Source of the DNA: an uncultured Clostridiaceae bacterium | GTDB taxonomy: Bacteria > Bacillota > Clostridia > TANB77 > CAG-508 | Assembly (NCBI GenBank): GCA_948356915.1 | Contig: CAOJCG010000010.1 | Location: forward strand, 1 to 64,000 | Direction of reading: 5' to 3' | DNA: 64,000 bases | Shown here: in pieces, positions 1 through 9,246 of the stretch | Numbering within the stretch: the first letter of the stretch is position 1 | Layout: each line of letters begins with the position of its first letter | Made by a program: the position numbers and the translations under genes | Notes under the pieces: model-generated | What the model saw: the letters and a program-made list of their open reading frames with translations, nothing else | Databases searched by the model: none | What the model was told of the DNA's origin: nothing

Positions 1-57
1 CTTACCGAGCTGGATTTTTTGTTTTTTGGATTCCTATTTTAGGACACCCTCTTCTTT

Positions 58-522
58 TTATCTGTATTCGTCAAATATTTTTTTTATAGACATAAAGCTA
101 TCACGTGCTGCAGTAATAAGTATAGAAAAAAAGGCTAAGGAAAGAGCAAATACTAGTATAAGAATAAGTGCAGTTACTTTCCAAAATACAAAAATTCCCC
201 ACAAACAACAAATAGAAATAGCAAAAAAAGCAAAAGACCATGTTAGGGAAATTAAGCCATTTATTCTTAGCAATTTAGCTTTATCAGATCCATCAATTTT
301 CTTTTTACATACACCTACAAAATATTTGCAAGCGTCCTCAGTAGCCCATGTGAAACAAGGAAAAAAGAAAATTACTATGTAAATGAATGATAAAGGTATA
401 GTTATAAAATTTGGCAAAATTATAGCAAGCCAAATGCTACTAATAGCAATGGCAAGAAGAAAAAATGACAAGGCTAGATTAAGATCTCCATAAGTTTTCC
501 GTAATTTGTCTGAATCTGACAT
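58..522 (-). CDS. hypothetical four-helix membrane protein (cassette class)
   Basis: About 154 residues with four hydrophobic segments in two pairs, separated by a Cys/Lys-rich loop containing a CKYFVGVCKKK stretch. I do not recognise the family. The start is the ATG at 522, preceded by AAAGGAGA; longer upstream starts lack a binding site. Codon 8 is an in-frame CGG (499-501) that must be read as triplet arginine, because a +1 shift there gives a stop within a few codons. That puts the gene with the acquired-looking cassettes rather than the core genes, where CGG marks a frameshift. It stands alone, convergent with nothing visible upstream. Confidence 0.6.
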   Translation of the reverse strand: MSDSDKLRKTYGDLNLALSFFLLAIAISSIWLAIILPNFITIPLSFIYIVIFFFPCFTWATEDACKYFVGVCKKKIDGSDKAKLLRINGLISLTWSFAFFAISICCLWGIFVFWKVTALILILVFALSLAFFSILITAARDSFMSIKKIFDEYR

Positions 523-657
523 AATAATGTCTCCTTTCATAATAAACATAAACAATAAAGTTACATAAATGATATACAACAAATTAAACAAAAAGTCAAT
601 AAAATTTAACTTGTATTTTTTATAAAAATATTATATAGTAATAACAGAAAAAAATAT

Positions 658-691
658 GTGAAAGATTTAGGGTGCATAATAAATCTTTCAC
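658..691. terminator. hairpin upstream of rsgA
   Basis: A perfect 12-bp inverted repeat (GTGAAAGATTTA and its complement) with a 10-nt loop lies 17 nt before the rsgA start. It has no U-tract on the plus strand, so it may be a leader structure rather than a terminator. Confidence 0.4.
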
Positions 692-708
692 AATTAAGAA
701 GGAGAAAT

Positions 709-1582
709 ATGCAAGGTTTAATAATAGGAAATATATCTAATTTATATAAAATAAAATGTGAAAATGAAATATATGAAGCGGTAGCAAGGGGGAAGTTCAA
801 AAAGGAAGATGAACTTTCACCTGTTGTAGGAGACATAGTAGAAATAGAAGTAATAGACGAAAAAAAAGCAATTATAAGCCAAATATGTGATAGAAAAACA
901 TATATAAAAAGACCTAAAATTGCAAATATATCACAAATAGTATTTGTAATTTCCACAAAAAATCCAAAGCCAGACTTGCTTATGTTAGATAAACAAATTT
1001 GCTATGCAGAAAGTTTAAATATAAAGCCAATCATAGTATTAAATAAAATAGACTTATCAGATATTTATAAAGATATTGAAAAAGTATACAAAAAGGTGCG
1101 GATACAAAGTAATATTAACAAATGCTAAAGAAAAAGATGGAATAGAGGATTTGAAAAAAGAGTTAAAAGGCAAGATAAGTGCTTTTTCTGGAAATTCAGG
1201 AGTAGGAAAATCTACAATAATAAATGCATTATTTAATGAAGAAATAACAAAAGAAGGAGAAATAAGCGCAAAAAATAAAAAAGGAAAAAATACAACAACA
1301 GATATAAAAATGTATGAATTAGAAGAAAATACATATATAGCAGATACACCAGGATTTTCAAGTTTTGAAATTACAGAAATAGAAAGTAGTGATTTGGATA
1401 AATACTTTATCGACTTTAAAGAATATATAAAGAATTGCGAATTTGTAGGCTGTTCGCATTTAAAAGAAGAAAAATGTGGAATAAAAAAGGCTACCAAAAA
1501 TGGAGAAATAGAACAAGAAAGATATGAAAGATTCTGCAAAATATATAATGAATTAAAAGAAAAGGAGGTACGAAGATGGTAG
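709..1582 (+). CDS. rsgA: ribosome small-subunit-dependent GTPase RsgA, with one CGGN +1 site
   Basis: Circularly permuted GTPase that acts in 30S maturation. An N-terminal OB-fold region is followed by NKID (G4), GNSGVGKST (P-loop) and DTPGF, then a C-terminal zinc-finger-like region with C-x6-H and a further Cys (CEFVGCSHLKEEKCG). The start at 709 follows AGAAGGAGA. The reading frame breaks at 1099: GTG-CGG-ATA in frame 0. Skipping C1099 gives KKVGYKVILTNAK, the expected family sequence, and joins both halves. The gene ends overlapping the rpe start (ATGGTAG), so rsgA-rpe form an operon as in other Firmicutes. Without the shift the protein would lose the P-loop. Confidence 0.93.
1099..1102 (+). 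other. CGGA +1 frameshift/glycine site in rsgA
   Basis: In-frame CGG codon 131. Skipping the C and reading GGA as Gly restores the frame just before the P-loop half of RsgA. Confidence 0.85.
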
Positions 1583-2241
1583 AAATAAGCACATCACTAT
1601 TAAGCACGAACGAGGAAGAAATTATAAAAATAATTTATGATTTAGAGTTTGCTAAAACAGACTATTTCCATATAGACGTAATGGATGGGAAATTTGTACA
1701 AAATAATACTCTAGAAAAAATGAGAAAATACACACAAAATTTAAAAAATGTGAGTAACGTACCAATAGAAGTTCACCTAATGGTAAATAATGTAGAAGAA
1801 TACGTAAAAGACTACATAGACCTAGAAGTAAACAGTATAACATTTCAAATAGAAGCATGTAAAAATGAAATGGAAGTATTAAAGCAAATATCATATATAA
1901 AACAAAATAACTGCAAAGTAGGTATAGCAATTAGTCCAAAAACTAATATAGAAAAAGTATATGAATTTATGCCATATATTCACAAAGTAATTATAATGAC
2001 AGTAGAACCAGGAGAAGGAGGACAACAATTAATACCAGAAACAATACAAAAAATACAAGCCTTAAATAAATTTATATATGAAAATAGTTATGAAGTAGAC
2101 ATAGAAGTAGATGGAGGAATAAATGAGAAAAACGCAAAAGAAGTAACAAATGCAGGGGCAAACATACTAGTAGCAGGAAGCTATATAACAAATTCGAAAG
2201 ACTATGCAAAAGCAATAAAAAGGTTAAAACAAAAGATGTAG
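1576..2241 (+). CDS. rpe: ribulose-phosphate 3-epimerase
   Basis: TIM-barrel epimerase interconverting ribulose 5-phosphate and xylulose 5-phosphate in the pentose phosphate pathway. Visible signatures are ISTSLLS at the N-terminus, HIDVMDGKFV (metal-binding His and Asp), EVHLMV, MTVEPGEGGQ and DGGIN near the C-terminus. At 221 residues it has family length, and the frame is uninterrupted. It overlaps the end of rsgA by 7 nt. The last codons form the left arm of a long palindrome shared with the convergent downstream gene. Confidence 0.95.
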   Translation: MVEISTSLLSTNEEEIIKIIYDLEFAKTDYFHIDVMDGKFVQNNTLEKMRKYTQNLKNVSNVPIEVHLMVNNVEEYVKDYIDLEVNSITFQIEACKNEMEVLKQISYIKQNNCKVGIAISPKTNIEKVYEFMPYIHKVIIMTVEPGEGGQQLIPETIQKIQALNKFIYENSYEVDIEVDGGINEKNAKEVTNAGANILVAGSYITNSKDYAKAIKRLKQKM

Positions 2242-2303
2242 AAATTAAGAAAGGATTTGGGACACGTCCGAAATCCTTTCTTAATTTCTACATCTTTTGT
2301 TTT
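2226..2303. repeat. 33-bp perfect inverted repeat joining two convergent gene ends
   Basis: The arms 2226-2258 and 2271-2303 are exact complements; the centre contains a further GGAC/GTCC pairing. The left arm contains the last codons and stop of rpe, and the right arm reaches the stop of the convergent gene. It probably works as a bidirectional terminator but is far longer than usual. Confidence 0.9.
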
Positions 2304-3501
2304 ATTCTTTTATTTCTTGATGAGCTTTTTCTGTTTCAATTTCTTTTCTATATACTGCATTTACAAATAATGTACCAATTCCGAAAAGTGCTACTAAGAA
2401 ACCGAATATTCCACCAATGTATGGTATTTGGCTAATAACCCATATTGCTAATGCAGAAATTAAACTTGCTAAAACAAATTTTAATTTTCCACCCCATTTT
2501 AGAAGCTTTGTAAATAATGCTCCAAAGTAGATACTTGCAAAAGCAGTTCCAGAAATACATATTGTTATAAATAAGAATATAGCTGATACTGAAACTAAGC
2601 TAGCTACACTGCTAAATACAAGAAGTATTAAAGCAAATATTATAGCAAGTGGTGCCACTATACCAATACCTAAAGAAATGAAAGCTTTTTTAGTATCCAT
2701 ATTTGAAACTCTATTTACAAACTTAGGAGCCAACCATAAAGCAAGTAAAAGAACTACAAATGTATATACTAGGCCATTAATTGCATCAAAAATATAATCA
2801 AATACTTTTTGAGCAACGTTTTCTTCATGTACAGCTTCTTTATTATATTTTATTTCGCCACCAACTATACCCTCTGGAATATCAAGTTCAGTAGTACTAG
2901 AATATTCTAAGTTACCACCAATTAAATTTTCATTTTTAGAAAAAATATTATATGTAGCAGCATTAAGGTGAGCATCTCTTCTAACAAGACCATTTATGGT
3001 TATTGTATTAGCACTAACATTTAAATCTCTGCCTACATAAGCATTAGCATTTAAAGTAAATTTATTAGCAAATGAATATACATCACAAACATAACCACTA
3101 ATATTAACCTCACTAGCCGCAACAAACAAACTACTATAAATATAGGCACTTTCTTCAAAAGTTACTTTATTAGCAAAAATAAATAAGTTACCCGCAATTT
3201 CTCCCTTAACAACAACTTCATTTCCAAAAGCATAAACATTGCCATCAACTAATTGGTCAATTTCAAGTTTATCAGAAGCAAGGTATAAATCATTATATAT
3301 TATTTCAGGATCAGAAGTTGTACTTTCATTAGGAACTTCTTCATTAATAGGCTCTGTATCGTTTGGAACATTTTCTGAAATAGGCGTTATACTATTGCCA
3401 TCCTCTGCTGTTCTAGGCTCAGGAGTTGCTAGGCTAAAACTAGAAACTAAAATAAATAGAGTAACTAGTATAAATAAAAATTTACATTTTCTCTTAAACA
3501 T
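2302..3501 (-). CDS. exported polymer-forming (bactofilin-like) membrane protein
   Basis: A 399-residue protein. An N-terminal hydrophobic signal/anchor is followed by a Thr/Glu/Pro-rich acidic linker (residues 25-70). Next come about 150 residues of short repeats such as GNVYAFGNEVVVKGEIAG and GYVCDVYSFANKFTLN, typical of right-handed beta-helix polymer-forming (CcmA/bactofilin-type) domains. The C-terminus has about four membrane helices. The family is commonly annotated as a polymer-forming cytoskeletal protein, and function in this form is unproven. Strong RBS (AAGGAGG). No in-frame CGG. Confidence 0.7.
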   Translation of the reverse strand: MFKRKCKFLFILVTLFILVSSFSLATPEPRTAEDGNSITPISENVPNDTEPINEEVPNESTTSDPEIIYNDLYLASDKLEIDQLVDGNVYAFGNEVVVKGEIAGNLFIFANKVTFEESAYIYSSLFVAASEVNISGYVCDVYSFANKFTLNANAYVGRDLNVSANTITINGLVRRDAHLNAATYNIFSKNENLIGGNLEYSSTTELDIPEGIVGGEIKYNKEAVHEENVAQKVFDYIFDAINGLVYTFVVLLLALWLAPKFVNRVSNMDTKKAFISLGIGIVAPLAIIFALILLVFSSVASLVSVSAIFLFITICISGTAFASIYFGALFTKLLKWGGKLKFVLASLISALAIWVISQIPYIGGIFGFLVALFGIGTLFVNAVYRKEIETEKAHQEIKE

Positions 3502-3576
3502 TTTATCCTCCTTATATTTTTAATACAATAAATATATAACTTAATTAGCCAAAAGTCAATAAAAGTATGGCAAGTG

Positions 3577-4340
3577 CTAAAAAACAATTTTACTAATACC
3601 AACAAATATTAACAAAATTCCAGAAACTATACCCCATATATTTTCAGGAATATTAAAAATATCTTTAATTTTTTTCCCTAAGTATCCACCAAATGAAAGG
3701 AAAAACAATTGGAAAGAAGCAACCAAAATAGGAAACAAAAATGTATTTAACCCCATTATACTGCTACCAATACCAATTCCAATAGAGTCTAATGAGAGTG
3801 CTATACCAAGGTATAAAGCTTCTTTTGCTTCTATTTGATTAGAATTATTAAAATCAGAATAACTAGGATCACGTATAATTTGAACAGTGACACCTAAAAA
3901 TTTAATAAAGAAGCGGTATTCCTTCTTGTGTAATTTAGGAATGTTCAATTGTTCCTTAATAGATGAAATTATACAATTTCCGATTGTTTTTTAATAGTAA
4001 AGGAGAGTCAGAAGTTGTTGTAGGGGCACCGTTTGTGGGAATGCTTATTGGAAATGACACCACTGTGCCCATCTTTATTTTTGGTAATAGCTTGAACAAT
4101 AATCCATACTCCCATTAAGCAAAGTAAAATTGAGCCAATTGAACAAGAAACATAAGAAGGAAAGACCTTGCAAATAGAAGAACCTAAAAAAACTGAAAAA
4201 GTAGTTACAATTATAGATATACAAAATAATATACATTTTGCACCAAAAGAAATCTTTGTATTTTTAAGCCCATAAGTAACACCAATACTTAAAGAATCTA
4301 TACTAACGCATGTAGCAAGTAAAAAACAACTAAGTAACAT
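3577..4340 (-). CDS. ytaF: sporulation membrane protein YtaF, intact only with two CGGN shifts
   Basis: Manganese-efflux (MntP)-like membrane protein of sporulating Firmicutes. The N-terminal half (LLSCFLLATCVSIDSLSIG) and the C-terminal half (LGVTVQIIRDPSYSDFNNS, then EALYLGIALSLDSIGIG) are the two YtaF repeats. In frame 0 the first half stops at 4008 inside a repeat element. Reading CGGT at 4031 and CGGA at 3982 as glycine with a +1 shift each gives a single open frame through the linker into the second half, exactly in register. The linker is encoded partly by the interspersed repeat (4019-4070). Alternative: a gene broken by the repeat, but two independent CGG sites restoring the frame would then be coincidence. 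Confidence 0.8.
3979..3982 (-). other. CGGA +1 frameshift/glycine site 2 in ytaF
   Basis: After the first shift, CGG at 3982 (minus strand) is in frame. Skipping its C connects to the C-terminal half. Confidence 0.75.
4019..4070. repeat. interspersed repeat inside ytaF
   Basis: The unit runs from TGTAGGGGCACC to GTGCCC and closely resembles 7792-7845 (the same CCGTTTGTGGGAAT core and the same GTGCCC end). It has inserted into the region encoding the ytaF linker. Confidence 0.8.
4028..4031 (-). other. CGGT +1 frameshift/glycine site 1 in ytaF
   Basis: In-frame CGG codon 104. It is part of the interspersed repeat itself. Confidence 0.75.
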
Positions 4341-4534
4341 AAATGAACACCTCTCATCTACATAATATTACTAAACAAAATAATTGGTGAGTAAAAAAGG
4401 ACATAGATTGTAATAAAATAACATAAAGAGATATAAAAATAACAAAATTAATACTTTTCATTTATAGCTAAATGTATTAAAATACAAATATAGAAAATAA
4501 TAACAAATAAGAAAGAAAAAAATAGGAGAAAACT

Positions 4535-5371
4535 ATGGTAATAGAAATAATTAAATTTATAATACTTTCAAGTTTAATAGTACTAATATCTAAATATATA
4601 TTAGTAAAACTACTAAGAAAATTAGCAGAAGCACTAAATTTATCAGCTAAAGTAGTAGGAGATATAGCAGGAGTTGCTACCTCAGTGCCTGAATTTTTAA
4701 CTGTATCATTTTCAGCATTTGCAGGACTGGCTGGAACTAGTATTTATAATATAATTAGTTCTAATGTAATAAATTTAATACAATATATTGCAGCAGTAGT
4801 ATTAAATAAGAATCAAAAATTATTAAATAGTAAAGGTATAAAAGTACAACTAGTGTTAGTAATGGCAACTATATTAATTCCAATATTAATGGTAATTTCA
4901 AAAATAGAATTTAATATAAACTTTACACTAGTATTTATCTTACTGTTTATATTGTTTTACTATATAAACTCAAATGTGCATAAATTGTACTTAAAAAAGC
5001 AAGATGAAAAAATATATAATGAAATAGAAAAAGAGAAAAAGTGGATTAAAGGAAAAATAAAAGTAATTATAAAATATTTAGTAGCATTATTATGTACAAG
5101 TGTAATACTATATTTTATAGGAGACAATTTAGGAGATGTGTTAGAAAACTTAAAAGTAGCATTTAATATACCAGAAGCCATAATAGGTATAGCATTAGGA
5201 TTTATAACAAGCCTGCCAGAACTTATAACATTTTTCGAATCACAAAAACATTATAAAAAAGAAGACGCAAAAGAAGGAATTGTAGAAGCCACAAATAACC
5301 TACTTACATCCAATATGCTTAATCTATTCATAATTCAAACAATAGGAATAATAATAATAAACTTGGTATAA
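4535..5371 (+). CDS. sodium/calcium-exchanger-like membrane protein
   Basis: 278 residues with about eight hydrophobic helices. The two inverted-repeat signatures of the CaCA superfamily are recognisable: GDIAGVATSVPEFLTV near residue 45 and GFITSLPELITFFES near residue 225, each followed by an Asn-rich segment (SNVIN, SNMLN). A charged cytoplasmic loop lies near residues 150-175. Substrate unknown: calcium, another cation, or a transport-dead relative. It stands alone between repeat-containing spacers, with RBS TAGGAGAA. Confidence 0.65.
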   Translation: MVIEIIKFIILSSLIVLISKYILVKLLRKLAEALNLSAKVVGDIAGVATSVPEFLTVSFSAFAGLAGTSIYNIISSNVINLIQYIAAVVLNKNQKLLNSKGIKVQLVLVMATILIPILMVISKIEFNINFTLVFILLFILFYYINSNVHKLYLKKQDEKIYNEIEKEKKWIKGKIKVIIKYLVALLCTSVILYFIGDNLGDVLENLKVAFNIPEAIIGIALGFITSLPELITFFESQKHYKKEDAKEGIVEATNNLLTSNMLNLFIIQTIGIIIINLV

Positions 5372-5399
5372 AAAGGAAAAAATTGAATATACTAGTAAT

Positions 5400-5535
5400 A
5401 AATGCGCACGGTAGGGACGGTCCTTTTCGTTCCGAAATCGGAACGCAGGGGACACTCCTCTTATAGTATAGGAAAAATTGAATTTTGGGAATACATTCTA
5501 TATTGTAGGGGGCACGCTTTGGGCGACCTGCGTGG
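5400..5535. repeat. composite of three interspersed repeat fragments
   Basis: It contains a GGGACGGTCC/TTCCG palindrome fragment like the hairpin at 53193-53254, then TATAGTATAGGAAAAAT, then TGTAGGGGGCACGC. A 64-codon open frame over it is not supported as a gene. Confidence 0.7.
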
Positions 5536-5608
5536 AAAAGCTACTTTGGTTCTAAGAAAAGCATTATTAGAGAGGAAAACTAAGTATTTATTATAGGGGG
5601 CAATATTT

Positions 5609-5884
5609 ATGGAAAATGACTATATAAAAGAAACAAAAATACCTCAAAAAACAGAGGAAGAAAAAGAAATTGAATTAGTAGTGAGTATAATGAAAGCTAA
5701 GAAAGAATTAGATGAAGCATGTAAAAACTTTGAATATGCACATGATGACCTAATAGACTATTACACATATGAAATAAAGGCAACCAGAGCAAAGTTTGAC
5801 TATTTAGTAAAACAGGCGAAAAAGCAAGGTATAGCAATAGATATAATAAAACAGTTAGAAATAAAATTAAATACAGCAATATAG
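5609..5884 (+). CDS. yaaL: YaaL-like DUF2508 protein
   Basis: A 91-residue, highly charged, mostly helical protein with the family core KKELDEACKNFEYAHDDLIDYYTYEIKA (residues 30-57, quoted in part). It lies directly upstream of bofA, the same order as in the Bacillus recR-yaaL-bofA locus, which supports the assignment. Function of the family is unknown. RBS AGGGGG lies just before the start. Confidence 0.75.
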   Translation: MENDYIKETKIPQKTEEEKEIELVVSIMKAKKELDEACKNFEYAHDDLIDYYTYEIKATRAKFDYLVKQAKKQGIAIDIIKQLEIKLNTAI

Positions 5885-6069
5885 AAATATATAAGTAAAG
5901 TAAGTAATATTTGTCCAATATTATTCATAATATTAAATAAAGCAAATTGGGGATTTTTTAAGTAATGAAAATTATTATAAAGTCTAGCATTTGTAAAATT
6001 ATATAGTAAGGATTTTCCTTTACTTTAGTGGGAGAGTCAAACTACGTAAAAAAGGTATGGTGATTAATA

Positions 6070-6327
6070 TTGGAAACAAATACAATAATAACTTATTTAG
6101 CTTGTATATTTTTTTTACTTATAATAGGTAGAATATTTATCCTACCATTAAAAAGTATATTAAAATTAATAGGAAATGCCATATTAGGAGGGATATTAAT
6201 ATTTATAATAAACCTAATAGGAGCAGGTTTTAACTTTCATATAGGGCTTAATATAGGAACAGCTATAGTAGTTGGAATATTAGGAGTACCAGGAGCAGTA
6301 TTACTAACATTTTTAAAATTTTTATAA
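6070..6327 (+). CDS. bofA: BofA-family pro-sigma-K processing inhibitor-like protein
   Basis: 85 residues, two N-terminal hydrophobic segments and the conserved C-terminal motif GLNIGTAIVVGILGVPGAV, characteristic of BofA. In Bacillus it holds the SpoIVFB protease inactive in the outer forespore membrane. The best start is TTG at 6070; an overlapping ATG in another frame is not used. Placement after yaaL and the presence of ytaF and a PdaB-like deacetylase suggest sporulation ancestry. Confidence 0.8.
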   Translation: METNTIITYLACIFFLLIIGRIFILPLKSILKLIGNAILGGILIFIINLIGAGFNFHIGLNIGTAIVVGILGVPGAVLLTFLKFL

Positions 6328-6415
6328 AATCAATTGACATAAACTTAAAAATATAGTAATATAATGCCATGATACTGTAGTAAAAAGTTATTATCTACGA
6401 ATGGAGGTAGTATAT

Positions 6416-7090
6416 ATGCGAAGACTAGATGGAATACGTACACTAATATGGGATTGTGATGGAACAATATGGAAACATGTAGAACATGAAGCAGAAATAG
6501 TTACTAAAGAACTTGGAATACCTTTAACAGAAAGATTCAGCGATGAATACTTTAAAATGATAGAGAACATTGAAAGTCATTTTGAACATCAAAAAGTAAC
6601 GAAAACGGCATATATTGACCTAATACAAAAATGTATGCCAATACTTTTAGAAAATGGGATAAAAGCAGATGAGTTTTTTGATGAGTGGATGATGATAGAA
6701 ACTAGTGAGCTAAATGAGGGAGCAAGAGAAACAATTGAGTATTTCTATAGTAAAGGCTACAAGAATATTGTATTAACAGATATGCCATATGTAAAGCAAG
6801 TCTCATTATTAGAAAAGTATGGTGTTTTACAATACATAAAGGAAGTTCATGCAGGAGATGATAACTATTTAAAGAGGCACCAAAAATCTACAAAAAGAGT
6901 TATCGAAAATGGACACGAAAAAGAGTACGTAATAATAGGTGATAGCATAAAAAATGACATTGCTTTTGCAAATAATTCAGGAATTAAATCTATTTGGTTT
7001 AACCCAGAATGCAAAAAAAATAGGTCAGAATATAAGCCAACAATGCAGGTAACTTCATTATATGAGGTTTGCAAAAGAATAAAACGGTAG
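6416..7090 (+). CDS. HAD-superfamily phosphatase
   Basis: About 225 residues with HAD motif I (WDCDGTIW, nucleophile Asp), motif II (VLTDMP), a Lys-containing segment and motif IV (IIGDSIKNDIAFA). Substrate cannot be told. The start chosen is ATG 6416, 7 nt after GGAGG; an ATG at 6401 would leave the binding site inside the gene. The last sense codon in frame 0 is CGG at 7085, followed by TAG. If CGGT is read as glycine, the protein ends two residues later at a TAA (7092-7094). Both readings are plausible, so this CGG is uninformative. Confidence 0.8.
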   Translation: MRRLDGIRTLIWDCDGTIWKHVEHEAEIVTKELGIPLTERFSDEYFKMIENIESHFEHQKVTKTAYIDLIQKCMPILLENGIKADEFFDEWMMIETSELNEGARETIEYFYSKGYKNIVLTDMPYVKQVSLLEKYGVLQYIKEVHAGDDNYLKRHQKSTKRVIENGHEKEYVIIGDSIKNDIAFANNSGIKSIWFNPECKKNRSEYKPTMQVTSLYEVCKRIKR

Positions 7091-7102
7091 ATAAATAAGA
7101 GA

Positions 7103-7135
7103 GGAAGTGCACTTATAATGTACTTCTTCTTTTTT
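7103..7135 (+). terminator. terminator after HAD gene
   Basis: GAAGTGCA/TGTACTTC hairpin followed by TTCTTTTTT. Confidence 0.7.
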
Positions 7136-7253
7136 ATATTATAGGAAAAATTAATTTCAAATGTAGGGGGAATAAAGAAATGTTACAAAAATGTTGCAAT
7201 TATATTACAAATATGTTATAATAGTAATATATTCAAAAGAGAAGGTGAAAAAT

Positions 7254-7586
7254 ATGGAACTAATGATGATAATATATATACTAATATTTATAATATTTGC
7301 ATTAATTGCATATTCAGTATTGCAATTAAGGTTAGCAGGTTTAAACGTAAGAGACTTTTGGAGCTTTATACAAGCAAACCAAATGTTAGATAAATTATAT
7401 GCATTTTCAAAAAGATATGAAAAAATGAGTGCACAAGAACAAATAATATTCTTAATGGAAGCAGAGAAAGTATTTAGTGCATTTGACAAAGTGCCACAAA
7501 TTATATGGGAAGAGGAATACGAAAAATATAAAGACGTATTAAATACATATAAAGATATAAAAGTTCTAAGATGGGCACAAAATTAA
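7254..7586 (+). CDS. small single-pass membrane protein, unknown
   Basis: 110 residues. One N-terminal membrane helix (residues 4-22) is followed by a soluble charged region rich in aromatic residues. Family not recognised. ATG 7254 follows GAGAAGGTG; a candidate promoter (TTGCAA, then TATAAT near 7216) lies upstream and a terminator at 7624 downstream, so it is a monocistronic unit. No in-frame CGG. Confidence 0.65.
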   Translation: MELMMIIYILIFIIFALIAYSVLQLRLAGLNVRDFWSFIQANQMLDKLYAFSKRYEKMSAQEQIIFLMEAEKVFSAFDKVPQIIWEEEYEKYKDVLNTYKDIKVLRWAQN

Positions 7587-8025
7587 AAAACGATAACATA
7601 AAAAAATCCAAAATATAAAGTAAAAAACATTAGATTATATAAAGTCTAATGTTTTTTATATTCTAATGAAAACCAACTTTGTTCTATACTAGGAAATTAC
7701 TCTATTTTGAGTCAAAATTGTAGGGGCGATTATTAATCGCTCGCGTGGCGAAGCCACTTTCTTATAGTATAGGAAAAATCAAATTTTACGCTGTAGAGGT
7801 ACCGTTTGTGGGAATACCTCGTTGGCAATAACACCAATGTGCCCTTTTGTTCTAGTATAGGAAAACCAATTTTTGATTGTAGGGGAATAGTTTGTATATA
7901 ATAAATGTTAAAAATGACCTAATCAATTCCATTTGTTTTCTGGCAAGTACATTAATGAATTTAAGAATAAAAAAAATTTAAAATAATATAATATTAAAAA
8001 GAAGAAAGTTGAAAGAGGAAATAAT
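7587..8025. repeat. intergenic region made of repeat units
   Basis: No gene seen. It contains a terminator hairpin (7624-7659), then TGTAGGGGCGATTATTAATCGC with a GCGTGGCGAAGCCAC fragment, two TAGTATAGGAAAA units (near 7765 and 7855) and a copy of the CCGTTTGTGGGAAT...GTGCCC unit also found inside ytaF. The RBS for the next gene is GAAAGAGGAAA just before 8026. Confidence 0.75.
7624..7659 (+). terminator. terminator
   Basis: AAACATTAGA/TCTAATGTTT hairpin followed by a U-tract. Confidence 0.85.
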
Positions 8026-9166
8026 ATGAAAATAAGATATTTTGATCATGCTGCGACAACATATGTTAGAGAAGAAGTACTAAATGCAATGCTACCATTT
8101 TTTGTGGTAGAATATGGTAATGCTTCTTCTATGTACAGTAAACGGAAGAGAAACTAAAAGAGCTGTACATTTAGCAAGAGAAAAAGTTGCAAAAGCAATT
8201 AATTGTAAGGCAAAAGAGATATATTTCACATCTTGTGGCAGTGAAAGTGACAATTTGGCAATAAAAGGAATTTGCTATAAAAATAGAGAAAAGAAAAATC
8301 ATATTATAACTACAAAAATAGAGCACCCAGCGGTATTACATACTTGCAAAAGTTTAGAAAGACAAGGAGTAGAAGTAACTTATTTAAATGTAGATAAAAA
8401 AGGACAAATTTCTTTATATGAACTAGAAAATGCAATTAAAGAAAATACAATATTAATAAGTATAATGACGGCAAATAACGAAATAGGAACAATACAGCCA
8501 ATAAAAGAAATAGGAAAAATTGCAAAAGCACACAATGTATTATTCCATACAGATAGTGTTCAAGCTATAGGAAACCTAAAAATAAATGTAGAAGAAATGA
8601 ATATTGACTTGTTATCAATGTCAGCACACAAGTTTTATGGACCTAAAGGGGTAGGAGCATTATATGTAAGAGAAGGAATAGAATTTGAAAAATTACAAGA
8701 TGGAGGACATCAAGAAAGAGATAAAAGGGCTGGGACAGAAAATGTAGCGGGAATAGTAGGCTTAGGAGAAGCAATAGAGATTTCCTATAAAAATTATGAA
8801 GAATATAATGAAAAATTAAAAAATTTAAGAGACTACTATATTGAACAAGTTGAAAAAAGAATCCCCAATGTAAGCCTAAATGGAGACAGAATAAATAGGC
8901 TTCCAGGCAATGCTAATATATCATTTGAAGGGGTTATATCAGAAGAACTATTATATAAACTAGATGAAAAAGGAATATGTGCTTCAGGAGGAAGTGCATG
9001 TAGTACAGGAAACCCACACCCATCACATGTACTAATGGCAATAGGAACAAATAGTAAAATGGCAAAAGGAGCATTAAGAGTAACATTTGGAATGGAAAAT
9101 ACAAAAGAAGATGTAGACTACTTAGTAGAAAATTTAAGTCAAATAGTTTCAGAATTAAGGAGATAG
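8026..9166 (+). CDS. cysteine desulfurase, with one CGGN +1 site
   Basis: PLP-dependent class V aminotransferase (NifS/IscS type) that supplies sulfur for Fe-S clusters or tRNA thiolation. Signatures: YFDHAATT at the N-terminus, [29 protein letters not shown] (PLP lysine), and the catalytic Cys loop [11 protein letters not shown]. The frame breaks at 8143 (AAA-CGG-AAG). Skipping C8143 gives [16 protein letters not shown], where family members have a glycine at that position. The start is ATG 8026; the internal start at 8114 would lack the substrate-site N-terminus. Genes for a scaffold or thiouridylase are not adjacent. Confidence 0.93.
8143..8146 (+). other. CGGA +1 frameshift/glycine site in cysteine desulfurase
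   Basis: In-frame CGG codon 40. GGA read after skipping C restores the conserved SxGR region. Confidence 0.85.
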
Positions 9167-9222
9167 TATAGGAAAAATCGACTTCAAATGTAAATGTAGA
9201 GGCACGGGGGACCGTGCCTTTT
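9164..9222. repeat. TATAGGAAAAATC unit plus GGCACGG hairpin
   Basis: A TAGTATAGGAAAAATCGACTTCAAATG unit (quoted in part) is followed by GGCACGG/CCGTGCC and a T-run. It overlaps the stop codon of the desulfurase and may serve as its terminator. Confidence 0.75.
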
Positions 9223-9246
9223 ATCCCAACCTAATATTATTAGTAA

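Noticed and set aside
5402..5596. 64-residue open frame
   Set aside because: It is composed of three interspersed repeat fragments and lacks a convincing start context.
7085..7094. CGGT at the end of the HAD gene as a twentieth site
   Set aside because: Both readings end within two codons of each other, so it gives no evidence either way.
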